In this document: positions 23,656 through 35,790 of the stretch, in pieces
How positions within the stretch are numbered: position 1 is the first letter of the stretch
Layout: each line of letters opens with the position of its first letter
Source of the DNA: Datura wrightii
Taxonomy: Eukaryota; Streptophyta; Magnoliopsida; Solanales; Solanaceae
Direction: 5' to 3'
NCBI GenBank assembly: GCA_035772735.1
Contig: JASDFA010000010.1
Coordinates: 94,570,001 to 94,634,000, forward strand
DNA length: 64,000 bases
Notes under the pieces: model-generated
What the model saw: the letters and a program-made list of their open reading frames with translations, nothing else
Database searches by the model: none
What the model was told of the DNA's origin: nothing
Made by a program: the position numbers and the translations under genes

Positions 23656-23879
23656 AATGTCTATTTGATAAATAACGTGCCTCGTTAAAACCTTACTAGA
23701 AATAATTCAGTGGGAAAAAAATCTAGTGAAGGAAAAAGAGTACACATATCTAATAATACGCGTTTTGGCTGCCTCATTAAAAACCTTACAAGAAAAACCC
23801 AGAGGGACAAAACCTCGTAAGGAAAAAAGAGTACAACACGTATTAAATCCCCCTAATGTTAGAAAAACTAATATTTACC

Positions 23880-24370
23880 CCCCAAGATCATTTGGGGAAC
23901 CATCCTTGTGCGTTGTGGTGGAGCAATTGAATCATATATCGCACATTCAAATTTTTTTAGATGGAATTATTCGGTTCCTGACCCTGAACCAATTGTGATA
24001 GGGAACCTTGTTGACTTGATACATTCAAGTGTTGCAATATGTTAAATAAACATATCTCATACCAATTTTTATTTGGGAGTTTCATTCTCATAACCAATGA
24101 TTTAGCTATAATTGGTGGCATACAATTTTTGCTAAACCAATATAAATATGAATCAGCATTATCAACATGATTTTATAATTTGAAACTATGCTCTTAATTA
24201 ATATTTTGAGAAAAAACCTTACAAAAATCAATGTCAAGTTGATGTAAAAACACATGTGACCATACCATAGGTGCATCTATTAGCAAACGGTTCACGTGGT
24301 AGGTGAATGGGCCCATATTCACCCTTTTATAAGTTCCAAAATTTCAGTGAATATAATTCCAATCCTAGCT
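23880..24370 (-). pseudogene. Element E: integrase fragments
   Basis: On the minus strand, the region below about 24320 reads MGPFTYHVNRLLIDAPMVWSH-like, matching the start of the Copia integrase core. Further down are KLPNKNWYEICLFN- and QGQEPNNS-like pieces, matching later integrase blocks. Stops and frameshifts are frequent, and the segment between the blocks is shortened. Assignment is by motif resemblance only. Confidence 0.5.
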
Positions 24371-24780
24371 GATCAAGATCATTCTATCACGAGAACAAGC
24401 AACACAAGAGAATTCTTGAAGAATATATTATTTCTTCAACATATGGCCACGTGAATTCTCAATTATTTTTGAATGACATTTGAACCGGGATGACCAACCA
24501 TTTATGTCAACTTATTTCAGTAAACTTCTACTTTACTTTCGTATGTGATTTCATCATCATACCCATATTTATGTACTACGAATAAAAAAATGGCGGGTAA
24601 TCTTTTACATAAATATTTATAACCCGCTTCAATTGTAGTAGCATGAAAATATAGATCTTCCCATAATTTATAGTCTCAATTTCTTTTTTCAGTGTCCTTG
24701 AAACTTATAAGTCTCCTTTTTAGACTTACTACAATAATTTCATTCCTTCAGGTAGTAATACATTAGCTCTTCCGGAGCTC

Positions 24781-25219
24781 TCAATTAATTTTGTATACTG
24801 TCACATATTCAATCATATCAATATCATTAGTAGTTTCTCCACATAGTTTCAACTTCAAAACAATTTTGAATGTTGATGAGCTATGCTCATAAACAGACTT
24901 ATAGTCCTGATGGATCCAATCATATCGTGCCTTTAGGTAGATGACCATCTTCAGGTGGTCATACCTTTGTTTTAGGCTATTCCACAAAACAAGTGGATCC
25001 TTAATCATGAGATATTTAATTTTAAGAACTTTGTCAAGATGATGACGCAAGAATATCATAGCCTTAGCACGATCTTGATTTGATGCTTTGTTTTCATTTT
25101 TAATGGTGTCTCCAAGACCCATTGCATCCATAAGGATTTTCAGCATCCAACACCCATGAAAGTTAGTTCTTGCCCGAACTTTGAAGGGCAACGAAATCAA
25201 GTTTCGTAAAGTTAGCCAT
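24781..25219 (-). pseudogene. Element E: gag (UBN2-type retrotransposon gag)
   Basis: The start codon at 25219 gives MANFTKLDFVALQSSGKN, then a TAA, and after a frame change the block GLGDTIKNENKASNQDRAKA. Next come FLRHHLD, KDPLVLWNSLKQRYDHLK, ARYDWIH and LKLCGET, the hallmark order of plant Copia gag (UBN2). In an intact element it forms the nucleocapsid. The open part 24781-25200 is 139 codons, and the usual zinc-knuckle end is missing. Confidence 0.8.
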
Positions 25220-25393
25220 ATTAAAAGAAAGAGAAAAATAATACCTTGGCCTCAGATTTTGAGACAGTAGAGTCATAGAGCAACAATATCACCAAAGGAA
25301 TATCACTCCCGCGGTTAAGTAATACATCTTTTGAAAAAGAAATTTTGATTTTTCTTACCTCAGATCTTTCAAAGTGAGTGCTTGAGGCAGAGA

Positions 25394-25408
25394 CTCGTGT
25401 TGATAACG
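25394..25408 (-). promoter_or_regulatory. PBS-like site of element E
   Basis: Immediately downstream of the 5' LTR on the minus strand the sequence reads CGTTATCAACACGAG. This matches the TTATCAGCACGAG-type site seen after many plant Copia LTRs with one change, and is probably the internal initiator-tRNA primer type (inference). Confidence 0.55.
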
Positions 25409-25635
25409 TGTTATGAAATAATAAAGAAAGAACAAGAATATTATAGAGAAAGAGAGAAGTTCTTATTTCTCTTGATCGGATGAAATACAATGAAGGAGAA
25501 CCCCTCTATTTTTAGGGATAATTTCTCTTAACTTTTTTCCATAAGATACGCTTTCACTATAATATAAACATATGTATCCACTACAATACAAATACCTTTA
25601 TAGACATTCATTATAATAAAAATATGTTTATAACA
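25409..25635 (-). repeat. 5' LTR of element E
   Basis: 227 bp, about 95 percent identical to 23419-23645. Confidence 0.88.
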
Positions 25636-25640
25636 TTATA
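25636..25640. repeat. Target site duplication of element E (right)
   Basis: TTATA, as at 23414-23418. Confidence 0.88.
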
Positions 25641-25655
25641 TGCTTAATTAACTTC

Positions 25656-25904
25656 CTAAGCATGTCCATCATTCTCTTCTCCATCAATGTTATAATTACA
25701 AGAAATTTCATTTTCATTGAGTTGTTTCTTTCTTTCAGTAAGGCTAGACCTCTTATCGACAAATAACTTTAACACACCATTAATTCCTCTAACATCACGT
25801 TTATCGAATTTATTTTTTTTCCTCAATAGTTTAGTTGAAGAGGTTCTCCATTTCCTTCTCCTTAACCGATTTCTCTGTTTTGTTAATATAATTTTCATGG
25901 GCAT
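25656..25904 (-). pseudogene. Coding-like fragment, left arm of copy 4 (frameshifted)
   Basis: Extra bases near 25805-25820 change the frame. The 3' half (FDKRDVRGINGVLKLFVDKR, then ending DGHA) is the clearest view of the C-terminal part of the ancestral fragment, while the first residues are out of frame. Confidence 0.4.
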
Positions 25905-26670
25905 TCACTGTTAATTCAAGGTAGTTCTCATGCTTGACCTACTTGTTCAGCCTTTTGTTCTCATAAAAAGCTATATAATCTTTTACTATATCTTTAGCCT
26001 GGGATAGAGATGCAAAAAGAATTATTTACTCCTAGAGTAAAAACAATTAGACCGATTTCTATATCACATAGAATAGACAACGGTTTCTCTTACTTATATA
26101 GTTATTCTAATGTCTTATCTAGAATAAAATATTTTTTTATAGATCGAGATTCCTAGTAGTAGTAACCACCTTTCTTCGTCTTCTTCTTATTTTTTACACA
26201 AATATGAATAGAAATAGGGAATCCCAATCTAATAATGGAAAATTTTATTCTATAGAAGTCATTAGAATGACTATATAAGCAAGCAAAAGAGATATCTATT
26301 CTATGTGATATAGAAATTGGTCTAATTATTTTTACACCAGGAGTAAACAATGCTTTTGGAATCTCTATCCTAGGCTTAAGATATAGTAAAGGACTATTTA
26401 GCTTTTTCTAAGAAGGAAAGGCTAAACAAGTCATTCAAGCATGAAAACTACCTTGAACTAACAGTGAAAGACCATGAAAATTATATTAACATAATAGAGA
26501 AACTGGTAAAGGAGAAGAAAACGGAGAACCTCTTCAACCAAATTGTTGAGGCAGAAAAATGATTTGATTAACATGATGCTAGAGAAATTAATGGTTTATT
26601 AAAGTTATCTGTTATTAAGTGGACAAACCTTAACTCAATAAAAATGAAATTGCTTCTAGTTACAACATTG
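25682..26670. repeat. Foldback of unit copy 4
   Basis: The left arm starts just inside element E's right flank and the right arm ends at the GA tract. The arms are more diverged than in copy 3 (for example CTATAGAAG against CTAGATAAG). Confidence 0.82.
26350..26541 (+). pseudogene. Coding-like fragment, right arm of copy 4 (early stop)
   Basis: The ATG at 26350 is kept, but codon 8 is TAG (CTATCCTAGGCT against CTATCCCAGGCT in other copies), so the frame is dead. The rest still aligns with the other right arms. Confidence 0.4.
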
Positions 26671-26686
26671 TAGAGAGAGAGAGAGG

Positions 26687-26742
<56 letters not shown>

Positions 26743-26756
26743 TGGATGGATTGATG
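26671..26756. repeat. (GA)n microsatellite, copy 4
   Basis: A long GA tract with a few GG interruptions, followed by GATGGATGGATTGATG. Confidence 0.9.
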
Positions 26757-28448
26757 AGATGACCATTAAATAATTAAAATTTTATTCGCATAATTTTGCC
26801 ATTTTAGGAATAAAATAATTGCATAATCTTGTTTTAAAGGTATTAATTAATTACAATCCAAAATCAATTAATATCCTGAGCTGGCAAATGCAAATGGTCA
26901 ACTTTTTATACAACATCTTGGGTGTATTAAGTTAGAAACATACTCTAATAAATTTGTCACCAAAAGATATATAATATCTTACTAAAGTAAAAAAAAAAGA
27001 AAAACTAAATATATCTCTTTCGGTTTCATTTTATCAATGCATTAATGATTTTCTTATTCAGGTACATTTGAAGTAATGATCCGAGGTTAACATAAACTTA
27101 GTTATAATTCTAGCTTGTTAGAATTCTTAGTAGTTAAATAAAGTCAAATATAATAAAGATTTTATTATGTGAACTGTTAAATATTAACGTAATTATAACG
27201 TTCTAAAAATGATTAATCCACAATCCATAAACTTGGATAAAAAACAACTAGCTTATACACTGAGGGTGTTATTTATTTGTGTTATTGGAGAAATTAATAC
27301 CTATAAAATTTTTTGTCTAAAATAATGTGTTTTGTTAGTCTCTTCATATAATTATAAATCACACAAAATTGATGCAACGTATGGCTGGCAGTACTAAATA
27401 GATAATAGTCCTATTAACTAATGTGTGACTCTATGTACTATTATATATATGCAGCATAAAATATAGAAAAGAAATATGTCCATGAAAACTTATATTTATT
27501 TTTACTACAATTATTTAGAAGCATGGAAGTAAGCACAGTAAGACCAATCCTCATCAACGGTATTTACGGTAGATATGTTGTAGAGTACATGTGTTTTCAA
27601 TACTTAGTCTACAATTTCTGCACCTTTCCAAGCAGCAAATAAGCCCTTGTTATTTTCCTTTAGGCTAGAATTACGAGGGACAATTCGAGAATCTCCAATT
27701 ATGAGTTCGTTTAATTTCATTGAAGTTTAATCTAAAGATTGTGAGCCCTATTGATTGTTACTTTAAAAGCTTGAATTTATTATTGTAATTGGAGTTCCAA
27801 TCAATGTTAAAACCCGGTTTCTAGATTTGGATGGTGAAAATCATATTAGAAGGGTAATCCTCAATTGTCGAACAAGTTTAAAAAAGTTGTTTTAATTTGT
27901 TTTTGTGAAAATTATATAGTGGTGTTATTTAAACCTAATGGAGATTGTCTAAGCAGGGTTCCTATATTATATGAAGTTGTTTGGTAGATATTTGGACTGA
28001 TTTTGAAAATATATTATGACTAAAAATTACAAAAAAGATTCATCAATGTAGCTAGCGATGTATATAAACTTTTACATATTGTATAGGAGGAAAAATAAAG
28101 AAATTTGGTTTTTCTGTATTTGAATCAATAAGTAATACGAAAGTTTTTAAATTAATTTCTTATTTCCCATGGTTGTGAGTAATAGTTAACATCTATGTCA
28201 CTCATATAGTCCCTCGACTTAAAAGTATTCAACATGAAGCTCCATTTCCCTAATAAAAACAAATGTAGTACCAATAATACCTTATGATAGAGTAGTTAAA
28301 CATTAATTTTCCATATTTTAGATGTTTTAGGATAAAGTGCTTCACTAGATATATATTTGACGGGTTTAAAATTTTGTATTAGTCTGATCTCGAGAGCTCG
28401 ACCTTTAACCTAGATTTCGTATGTTAGTTTGGAAGCATACCCTCCTCA

Positions 28449-31400
28449 CATTATAAGCTAGTCATGAAGCAGTAGACTACTTAAATTACTTAATGAAGTT
28501 TCATTTTCTAGAAAAGATCTAAATTTATATTGTACCTTCAAGAATTGCTCAATTTCTTCTGTTATTCTCTTATTTACTTTTGGCTATGACTTAAAATTAA
28601 TTGTTGTGCTTAAGTTGGAGCTTTGTTGATGGTCAAGACTAAAAATAGGACTGTTTCCTTATGATGGGAGTATCATTATACCGAAGATAATGGATAAAAA
28701 TATTATTCAAATTTGCAATATATATGCATCAATTTATCTCCTAGTCCTTTATTTTCCTGATCTTGTGAATTAGTGGCAAAATTCCCACAAAATTTCTATA
28801 TTTCCCAATTTAAAAAGGTAATAAGTAAAATTTGTAGATAGTACCGGATACAATTCAAATAAGTAGTATTACACATCGAGAGGATGTCCTTGCAACAAAC
28901 ATATCACAGGATAATAATGGTCATTCCATAAGAATTTAGAGTAAACAAAGGCAGACCGCCAATTTTATGCAACAAGCATTCTACGATCTTCAAAAAATCA
29001 CTCCTTTGAACTACACAAACAATAGTAGAAGTATAAGGAGTTACGATAGTTAAATTTTTTGGAGCAGAGGTTGTTATTGTTGGGTTTGTACAGCAAAGCA
29101 ACAATGACAATGATGATTATAGAGAAAGAGATCCACTGGTGATACTAAAGAGTGGTGACGGTGCGTAATAAATACCTGTAGTGCATGAGTCAAACACAAG
29201 TGTATGAGATCCAATATATATTTTGTAGGTATTTGTTTGGTTAGTATACTCATCCTAATTGGAGAAACACTATGTGAAAAGTGATTGACCAAAATTGTGG
29301 CAAAAGTCTTACTAGTTATTGATTGATTAATGATATTCTTTTGTGTGGTCGAGATTACTATACATTGCATCAATAGGTTTATTATATTAAATCTGAAATT
29401 TTACAATTATGACTAGGTTTTGGGGGTAATCAAGGCGTGGTGATTAGTTTGGTCACATATTGACAAATTTCTTGTTCTACATGCTTCCTCTAACCAATAC
29501 ATGTATATAGTACCTCTGTCCATTAAAGTTTTGACATATGAAAAGAAATCATAGTGTTTTTTCCTCTATAAGAATTTGAACATAAGATTGCATGACTCTT
29601 ATACTTTATTGACCGCATATAACACCGTCCTTTTATGAAATCTTAAAAGGATACATATAATAAGATAGACTAAATTTAAATATAATATCCTTCATATATC
29701 ATTAAAATGACAACAATAACATATATAGATGAACAACGAGAACAAAATTCATAACTAGGAAATGCTATTAATTGACAAGATGAAAAAATAAATAGTATTA
29801 TGTGCTTAATTATCTACCTAAGCATGCCCATCATTCTCTTCTCTGTCAATGTTATAATTACAAGAAAGTTTATTTTCATTGAGTTGTTTCTTTCTTTCAT
29901 TAAGGCTGGTCCTCTTATCGACAAATTACTTTAACACACCATTAATTTCTCTAACATCATGTTTATCGAATTAATTTTTTGCCTGAATAATTTAGTTGAA
30001 GAGGTTCTCCATTTCCTTCTCCTTAGCCGATTTCTCTATTTTATTAATATAATTTTCATGAGCCTCTTGTTTTAAAGGTATTTATTTATTAAATCCTAAA
30101 TAGAATAATATCTTGAGCTGGCAAATGCAAATGGTCAACTTTTTATACAACAACTTCGGTGTATTAAGTTAGAAACATACTCTAATTAATTTTTCACCAA
30201 AATATATATAATATCTTACTAAAGTTTAAAAAAAAAAAAAACTAAATATATCTCTTTCAGTTTCATTTTACCAATGCAATAATGATTTTCTTATTCAGGT
30301 ACATTTGAAGTAATGATCCGAGGTTAACATACACTTAGTTATAGTTCTAGCTTGTTAGAATTCTTAGTAGTTAAATAATGTCAAATATAATAAAGATTTT
30401 ATTATGTGAACTATTAAATATTAACGTAATTATAACTTTCTAAATATTATTATTCCACAATCCATAAAATTGGATCAAAAACAACTAGCTTATACACTTA
30501 GGGTGTTATTTATTTGTGTCATTGGAGAAATTAATACCTATACAATTTTTTGTCTAAAATAATGTGTTTTGCTCGTCGCTTCATATAATTATAAATCCCA
30601 CAAAATTGATGCAATGTATGGCTGGCAGTACTAAATAGATAATAATCGTATTAACTAATGTGTAATTCTATGTACTATTATATATATGCAGGATAAAATA
30701 TAGAAAATGAATATGTGGATGGAAATTAAAATTTATTTTTACTACTATTACAGAGAAATGTGGAAGTAAGCACAGTAAGATCAATCCTCATCATCGGTAT
30801 TTAGGGTAGATTGATGATGTTGCCGAATACATGTGTTTCCAATACTTAGTCTACACTTTCTGCACCTTTTCAAGCAGCAAATTAGTCCTTGTTATTTTCC
30901 TTTAGGTTAGAATTAGGAGGGACAATCGGAGAATCTCCATTTTTGAGTTCGTTTAATTTCATTGAAGTTTAATCTAAAGATTGTGATCCCTATTGATTCT
31001 TACTTGAAAAGCTTGAATTTATTGTGTTATTTGGAGTCCAAATAAATTTTAAAAGCTGGTTTTTAGATTTGGATGGTGAAAATCATATTAGAAGGTAATT
31101 CTGCATTGTCAAAAAAGTTTAAAGAAGTTGTTTTCATTTGTTTTTGTGAAAATTTATAGCGGTGTTATTTAAACCTAATGGAGATAGTCTAAGCAGGGCT
31201 CCTATAATATATGAAGTTGTTTGGTAGATATTTAGACTGATTTTGAAAATATATTATGACTGAAAATAACAAAAAAGATTCATCAATGTAGCTAGCGATG
31301 TATATACACTTCTACACATCATATAGAAGGAGGAAAAATAAAGAAATTTGGCTTGTCTATATTTGAATAAATAAGAAATACTAAAGGTTGTAAATTAATA

Positions 31401-31692
31401 TCTTATTTTCCATGGTTGTGAGTAATAGTTAACATCTATGTCACTCATATTGTCCGTCGACTTAAAAATATTCAACCTGAAGCTCCATTTCCCTAATAAA
31501 AGCAAAGGTAGTATAATTAATACGTTTTAATAGAGTAGTTAAATATTGAATTTCCCATCTTTTAGATGTTTTGGGATAATGTGCTTCACTAGATATATAT
31601 TTGACGGGTTTAAAATTTGGTATTAGTCTGATCTCGAGAGCTCAACCTTTAACCTATATTTCATATGTTAGTTTGGAAGCATACCCTCCTCA
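28449..31692. repeat. 4.15 kb satellite unit, copy 5, hairpin deleted
   Basis: 3.24 kb long. It follows the other copies until about 30062 inside the left hairpin arm, then jumps to CTTGTTTTAAAGGTATTTAT, which in copy 4 lies at about 26828. About 0.92 kb is missing: the loop, the right arm and the GA tract. An exon-like relic lies near 29025-29170. Open frames at 28904-29110 and 29074-29373 are not supported as genes. Confidence 0.87.
29820..30062. repeat. Remnant of the left hairpin arm in copy 5
   Basis: About 240 bp of left arm remain, aligned to 25666-25905, up to TTTTCATGAGC, where the deletion starts. Confidence 0.8.
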
Positions 31693-33450
31693 CATTATAA
31701 ACTAGTCATGAAGTAGTAGACTTTAACTTTAATTACATGATAAAGTTTCATTTTCTGGAAAATATCTAAATTTGTATTACACATTCAAGAATTGCTCAAT
31801 TTCTTCCGTTATTCTCTTATTTACTTGTGGCTATGACTTAAAATTAATTCTTGTGCTTAAGTTGGAGCTTTGTTGATGGTCAAGACTAAAAATATGATTG
31901 TTTCCTTGTGATGTGAGTATCATTATACCTAAGATAATGGATGAAAAAATTATTCAAATTTGCAATATATATGCATCAATTTGTCTCCTAGTCCTTTATT
32001 TTCCTGATCTTGTGAATTAAAGGCCAAATTCCCACAAAATTTATGTATTTCCCAATTGAAAAAGGTAATAAGTGAATTTTATAGATTGTATCAGATACAA
32101 TTCAAATAAGTAGTATTACACATAGAGAGTATGTCCTTGCGACTAACATACCACAGGATAATAATGGTCATTCCATAAGAATTTCAAGTAAACGTAGGTG
32201 GACCGCCAATTTTATGCAACAAGCATTTTACGATCTTCAAAAAATCACTCCTTTGAGCTACACAAGCAATAGTAGAAGCATAAGGAGTTACGATAGTTAA
32301 ATTTTATGAAGGAGCAGAGGTTGTTAATGTTGGGTTTGTACAACACAACAACAATGACAATGATGATTATAGAGAAAGAGATCTAGTGGTAATACTAAAG
32401 AATGGTGACACTGCGTAATAAATACCTATAGTGCATGAGTCAAACACAAGTGTATGAGATCCAATATATATTTTGTAGGTATTTGTTTGGTTAGTATACT
32501 CATCCTATTTGGAGAAACACTATGTGAAAAGTGATTGACTAAAATTCTGGCAAAGGACTTACTAGTTATTGATTGATTAATGATATTCTTTAGAGTGGAT
32601 GAGGTTACTATCCATTTCATTAGTACTGTACAAAAACCAAAATTTTACACATAATTAGTTTTTTGGGGTTGTCGAGATGTCAGGGTTAGTTTAAGAAAAA
32701 CTTGATTGATTTTATGGTCTACATGCTTCCTCCGGCCAGTACATATATATGGTACCTCTGTACATTGAATTTTATAAATAAGAGAAGAAATCGAAGTGTT
32801 TTTTTCTCTATAACGATTTGAACCTTAGGCCACATGATTCTTACACATCATTGGTTATATATAATTTGATCTTTTTATGAAATTTTAGAAGGATACATAT
32901 AGTAAGGTTGACTAGACTTAAATATAATATCCCTCATGTATCAATAAAATTGCAGCAATAACATATGCAGATGAACAATGAGAAAAAAATTTATAACTAG
33001 GAAATAAACATAATGATTGAAATAATAAAAAGTACTACATGCTTAATGAATTTGCTAAGTGTATCCATCATTCTTTTCTCCGTCATTATTGCAGGGTTGA
33101 CCGAATAACTTTGGTAAAAAGGCCATTTAATTTGGGGGCTCTATTTTTTTTAGCAATTATTGAATTGATAGAATTTTTTAAAAAAAACTTACACTATTTT
33201 ACAAAGGGTAACTTTTTTATGTAAAAGGAACCTTTTTATATGGGAATTAAAGTAGATATAGTTTCTTAAAAATAGGATTAACAAAAAATAAAAAACTTAA
33301 AAATAGAAAATTTAAACATATGGATGATTTGATAAGTAAATGGCCAATCACTTTTTATTTTTCCTATAAAAAAACATTGGTCCTTTTCTTTTTAGCTTTC
33401 CAAGTTGCATCTATTTTTTATCTCACTCTTTCTCATTATTCATATGTTAT

Positions 33451-33484
<34 letters not shown>

Positions 33485-33583
33485 TCTATTCTTCTTTTCT
33501 TTCTTCCTCTATGTTCAAGAGTTCTTAATTGAACAATTAAAAAGTTAAGGATTTTAATAGTTTTAACTTGAAAAGAGCATAGT
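31693..33583. repeat. Terminal partial satellite unit, copy 6, with right flank
   Basis: It is clearly homologous to the unit from the anchor to about 32600, then more diverged to about 33095, where it stops at the outer edge of the left hairpin arm (GCTTAATGAATTTGCTAAG against GCTTAATTAACTTCCTAAG). 33096-33583 has no counterpart in the complete unit. It is AT-rich flank with a (TC)n tract, and I see no gene in it. The whole segment has a close parallel at 61703-63596. Confidence 0.8.
33451..33487. repeat. (TC)n microsatellite in the array flank
   Basis: A TC run with one TG interruption. A shorter homologous run lies at 63479-63500. Confidence 0.9.
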
Positions 33584-34540
33584 TGTTACACCCATAAAAT
33601 ATTATCAGTTAGGAGGCGTACGTGTGGATTTGTAATGAATAAAGAGAGCTTGATGCGTGTAGAAAAAGTCTCGAAAGCGGGGTCGGACGAGACCAGTGCA
33701 CAAGGCCTGCGCGATGCACCAACCAGCACGGTACACCAGGCCTGCTGGCGCCTTGATAGGCGCGGCGCGGCAGTGGGTTTGGCGCGATGGGTGGCGTGGG
33801 GCACCACCCCTTCCACCGCCCATGTGATATAAATACACTCTCTTAGGTTATTTTAACCCATTGTGACATATTCCCTTGGCCAGAGAAAAGAGCAAACACA
33901 ACCTTCTATTACTTTTCATCAGATTTCACTATCAAACGCTATCCAAACACAAATCAACTCAGGGTAACGAAGTCTAGGCCTACGAGAAGCGTAACTATGG
34001 AGTTATTTCCCGAAAATTCGCTCAACATACCGGAGCCCCGTTGGGTAAAAGTTGTTAGAATTGTTTCAAATTGAATCCTAATATGCCACAGACATTAGGT
34101 AAGCACTTCTCACTTCTGAACTCTAGGGAAATTCTAGGTTTTCGGCCGAGTTATTCGAAGTTGAATTATAGTGAATGTTATTATCAAATGTTATCGTTAT
34201 TTGCCAGTTTAGTTTTTAAATTAGACCTCTTCTCTCCGTATCAAGGCTATAGTTGGTTACAACCACCGGTTATAAGTTGATACTCACCTTATAAATGGAA
34301 GTCGGCACTCGAGGTATGCAAGGCTATTCATTTTGGCAAGTTGCATTTTTCGTAAAGCTAGTATGACTTGTGTATCTATAGTACTTCGGAGTAGACTTAT
34401 TGTGCTTTACCGTTATGAGTTGAATTGAGATGATAGCGATGATATAGTAACCCTCTTCAATGTTAACCCTAGCCAACTTTATGGTTGTATACAGTATTAG
34501 GGGTTCGGATATTATTGCCTATAGGGTTTTTCTTGCAGGA
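33584..34540 (+). mobile_element. Ty3-type LTR fragment, family C (5' end present, 3' end lost)
   Basis: It begins TGTTACACCC, has a CpG-rich core (33650-33820) and a TATA-like GATATAAATA at 33826, then transcribed-leader-like sequence. I find no LTR 3' terminus and no PBS before gag-like sequence of another family begins near 34550, so it is truncated. The identical start at 63597 sits in the same flanking sequence. The open frames at 33586-33838 are GC-rich noise. Confidence 0.7.
33826..33835 (+). promoter_or_regulatory. TATA-like box of LTR C
   Basis: GATATAAATA followed by CACTCTCTTAG. It is conserved at 63824-63833. Confidence 0.55.
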
Positions 34541-34549
34541 TCAATATGA

Positions 34550-35790
34550 TGTCTAGAAGGACTAGACTTAGGCCGTGAAAGCCGCGTTAAGTAGAGACTT
34601 TTTCATTTGTTGTAAAGAGCGCCACACTTATGACGAAGAGGCTATGAGACGTTTAGGAAATGTTCCTTATTTCATGATCTATGTCGTGCGATGAGAAGTC
34701 TTTCTATCCTTCTAATTTGTGCTATTCGTGATTCCAAAGTCATGGCTGCTCGAAGGGTGAACGGAAGAAGAAATGGAAATTGTGAAGGCCACGAGGATGG
34801 CAATGGTCATGGGCATCAGCAAGCCCCACCTGTTCAGGAGCCCAGGCACCAGAGCGAATTTCCCACGCTAAGTTTCAGGCAGGTATCCAGATATTGGGAC
34901 TGGCCTAGACAACTCAGGTCAACCATCAGGATGTTGTGCACATTCCATAGAATGGCAATGCGGCAGCGGCTCGGATTAGAGGTTTGTTGAGGATGAACCC
35001 GCCGGAGTTCCTTGGGTCCAAGGTGGATGAGGATCACCCAGGTTATGGGGGTGAAAAATGGAGAGTGTGTTGATTTGGCCGTCTAAAAGGGGTGGGGCAT
35101 ATATGGTTCAAGCAGTGGAGAGATGATAGGGAAGTGGGTGCAGGCCCTATAGGTTGGGAATTGTTTCGCACAGCATTTCTGGATTGGTTCTTCCCTCGTG
35201 AGATGAGGGAACTAAAGGAGGCCGAGTTTGTTAATCTTAAACAAGGTGATATGTCAGTTCAGGAGTACGCTTTGGAGTTCACTTGTTTATCAAAGTATGC
35301 ACTAGAGTTTTTGGCAGATCAGAGGGCTCGAGTGAGCCGATTTATGCATGGAGTGGTGGACTACCAGGATAAGGATTATAGGATCGCCATGTTGCATTGG
35401 GATATAGATTTTCCCTACATTGTGTTACATGCTAAGCAAATGGATTCAGTGTATCCGAGAGAGAGAGAGGCCAAGAGGGCAAGGAAAATTAATTATGGGA
35501 CTTCTTAGGCCAGATCGGGTGGTGGAAAGCATCAGTAGTCTCAGCAGAGGTCTGTTGCTCCAGCACCATCATCGGCTAGTGCGCCGTCTAGATTCTGAGG
35601 GGATCGAAAGAGCAGGGCTCTAGATTCGAGAGGCCAGGATAGCATGTAGATAGAGTGCACCTTCCCAGCTTGTGTTAGATGCGACAAGAATGACTCAGGG
35701 AGGTGCCTAGACGGCTCAAATGCTTGTTTCCGGTGTGGCAAGCCCGAACACAGACTCAGGAATTTCCCTTCAGCCACATTAGGGGGAGGC
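34550..35790 (+). pseudogene. Ty3 gag relic (first copy of the block)
   Basis: Homology to the family-B leader and gag starts near 34550 (AAGCCGCG, then GCGCCACACTTATG, as at 44665-44720). The best-preserved part, 35092-35508, shows WFKQWRD, FRTAFLDWFFPREMRELKEA, LKQGDMSVQEYALEFT and SKYA, the retrotransposon gag core. A zinc knuckle at 35721-35762 reads CFRCGKPEHRLRNF, with Phe in place of the last Cys. There are several stops. No PBS precedes it, so it is not the start of a complete element. Confidence 0.75.

Larger units (their letters stand above)
23419..25635 (-). mobile_element. Copia-type non-autonomous element E (2.2 kb deletion derivative)
   Basis: Two 227-bp LTRs (23419-23645 and 25409-25635) begin TGTTATGAAATAATAAAG, end GTTTATAACA and flank 1.76 kb, with a 5-bp TSD. 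Element orientation is minus: PPT beside the left LTR, PBS-like site and gag start beside the right LTR. I count about 11 differences between the LTRs (about 5 percent). Inside are a gag (UBN2-type) relic and fragments of integrase. I see no RT or RNase H. It is therefore defective and would need proteins from another Copia element. Confidence 0.9.
22063..28448. repeat. 4.15 kb satellite unit, copy 4, split by element E
   Basis: Removing element E and one TTATA duplication (2222 bp) leaves about 4.16 kb. Satellite parts are 22063-23418 and 25636-28448. An exon-like relic lies near 22640-22790. Confidence 0.88.

Noticed and set aside
23726..23998. 90-codon plus-strand frame in element E
   Set aside because: It is antisense to the element's own orientation (gag, PBS and PPT are all minus strand) and has no recognisable motif.
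29074..29373. 99-codon minus-strand frame in satellite copy 5 (also 32426-32620 and 62431-62625)
   Set aside because: It is antisense to the exon-like relic side of the unit and differs in length among copies. Interior copies lack it.
33586..33838. Arg/Pro/Ala-rich open frames in LTR C (also 63613-63825)
   Set aside because: Three overlapping frames on both strands in a CpG-rich LTR core, with no motif.
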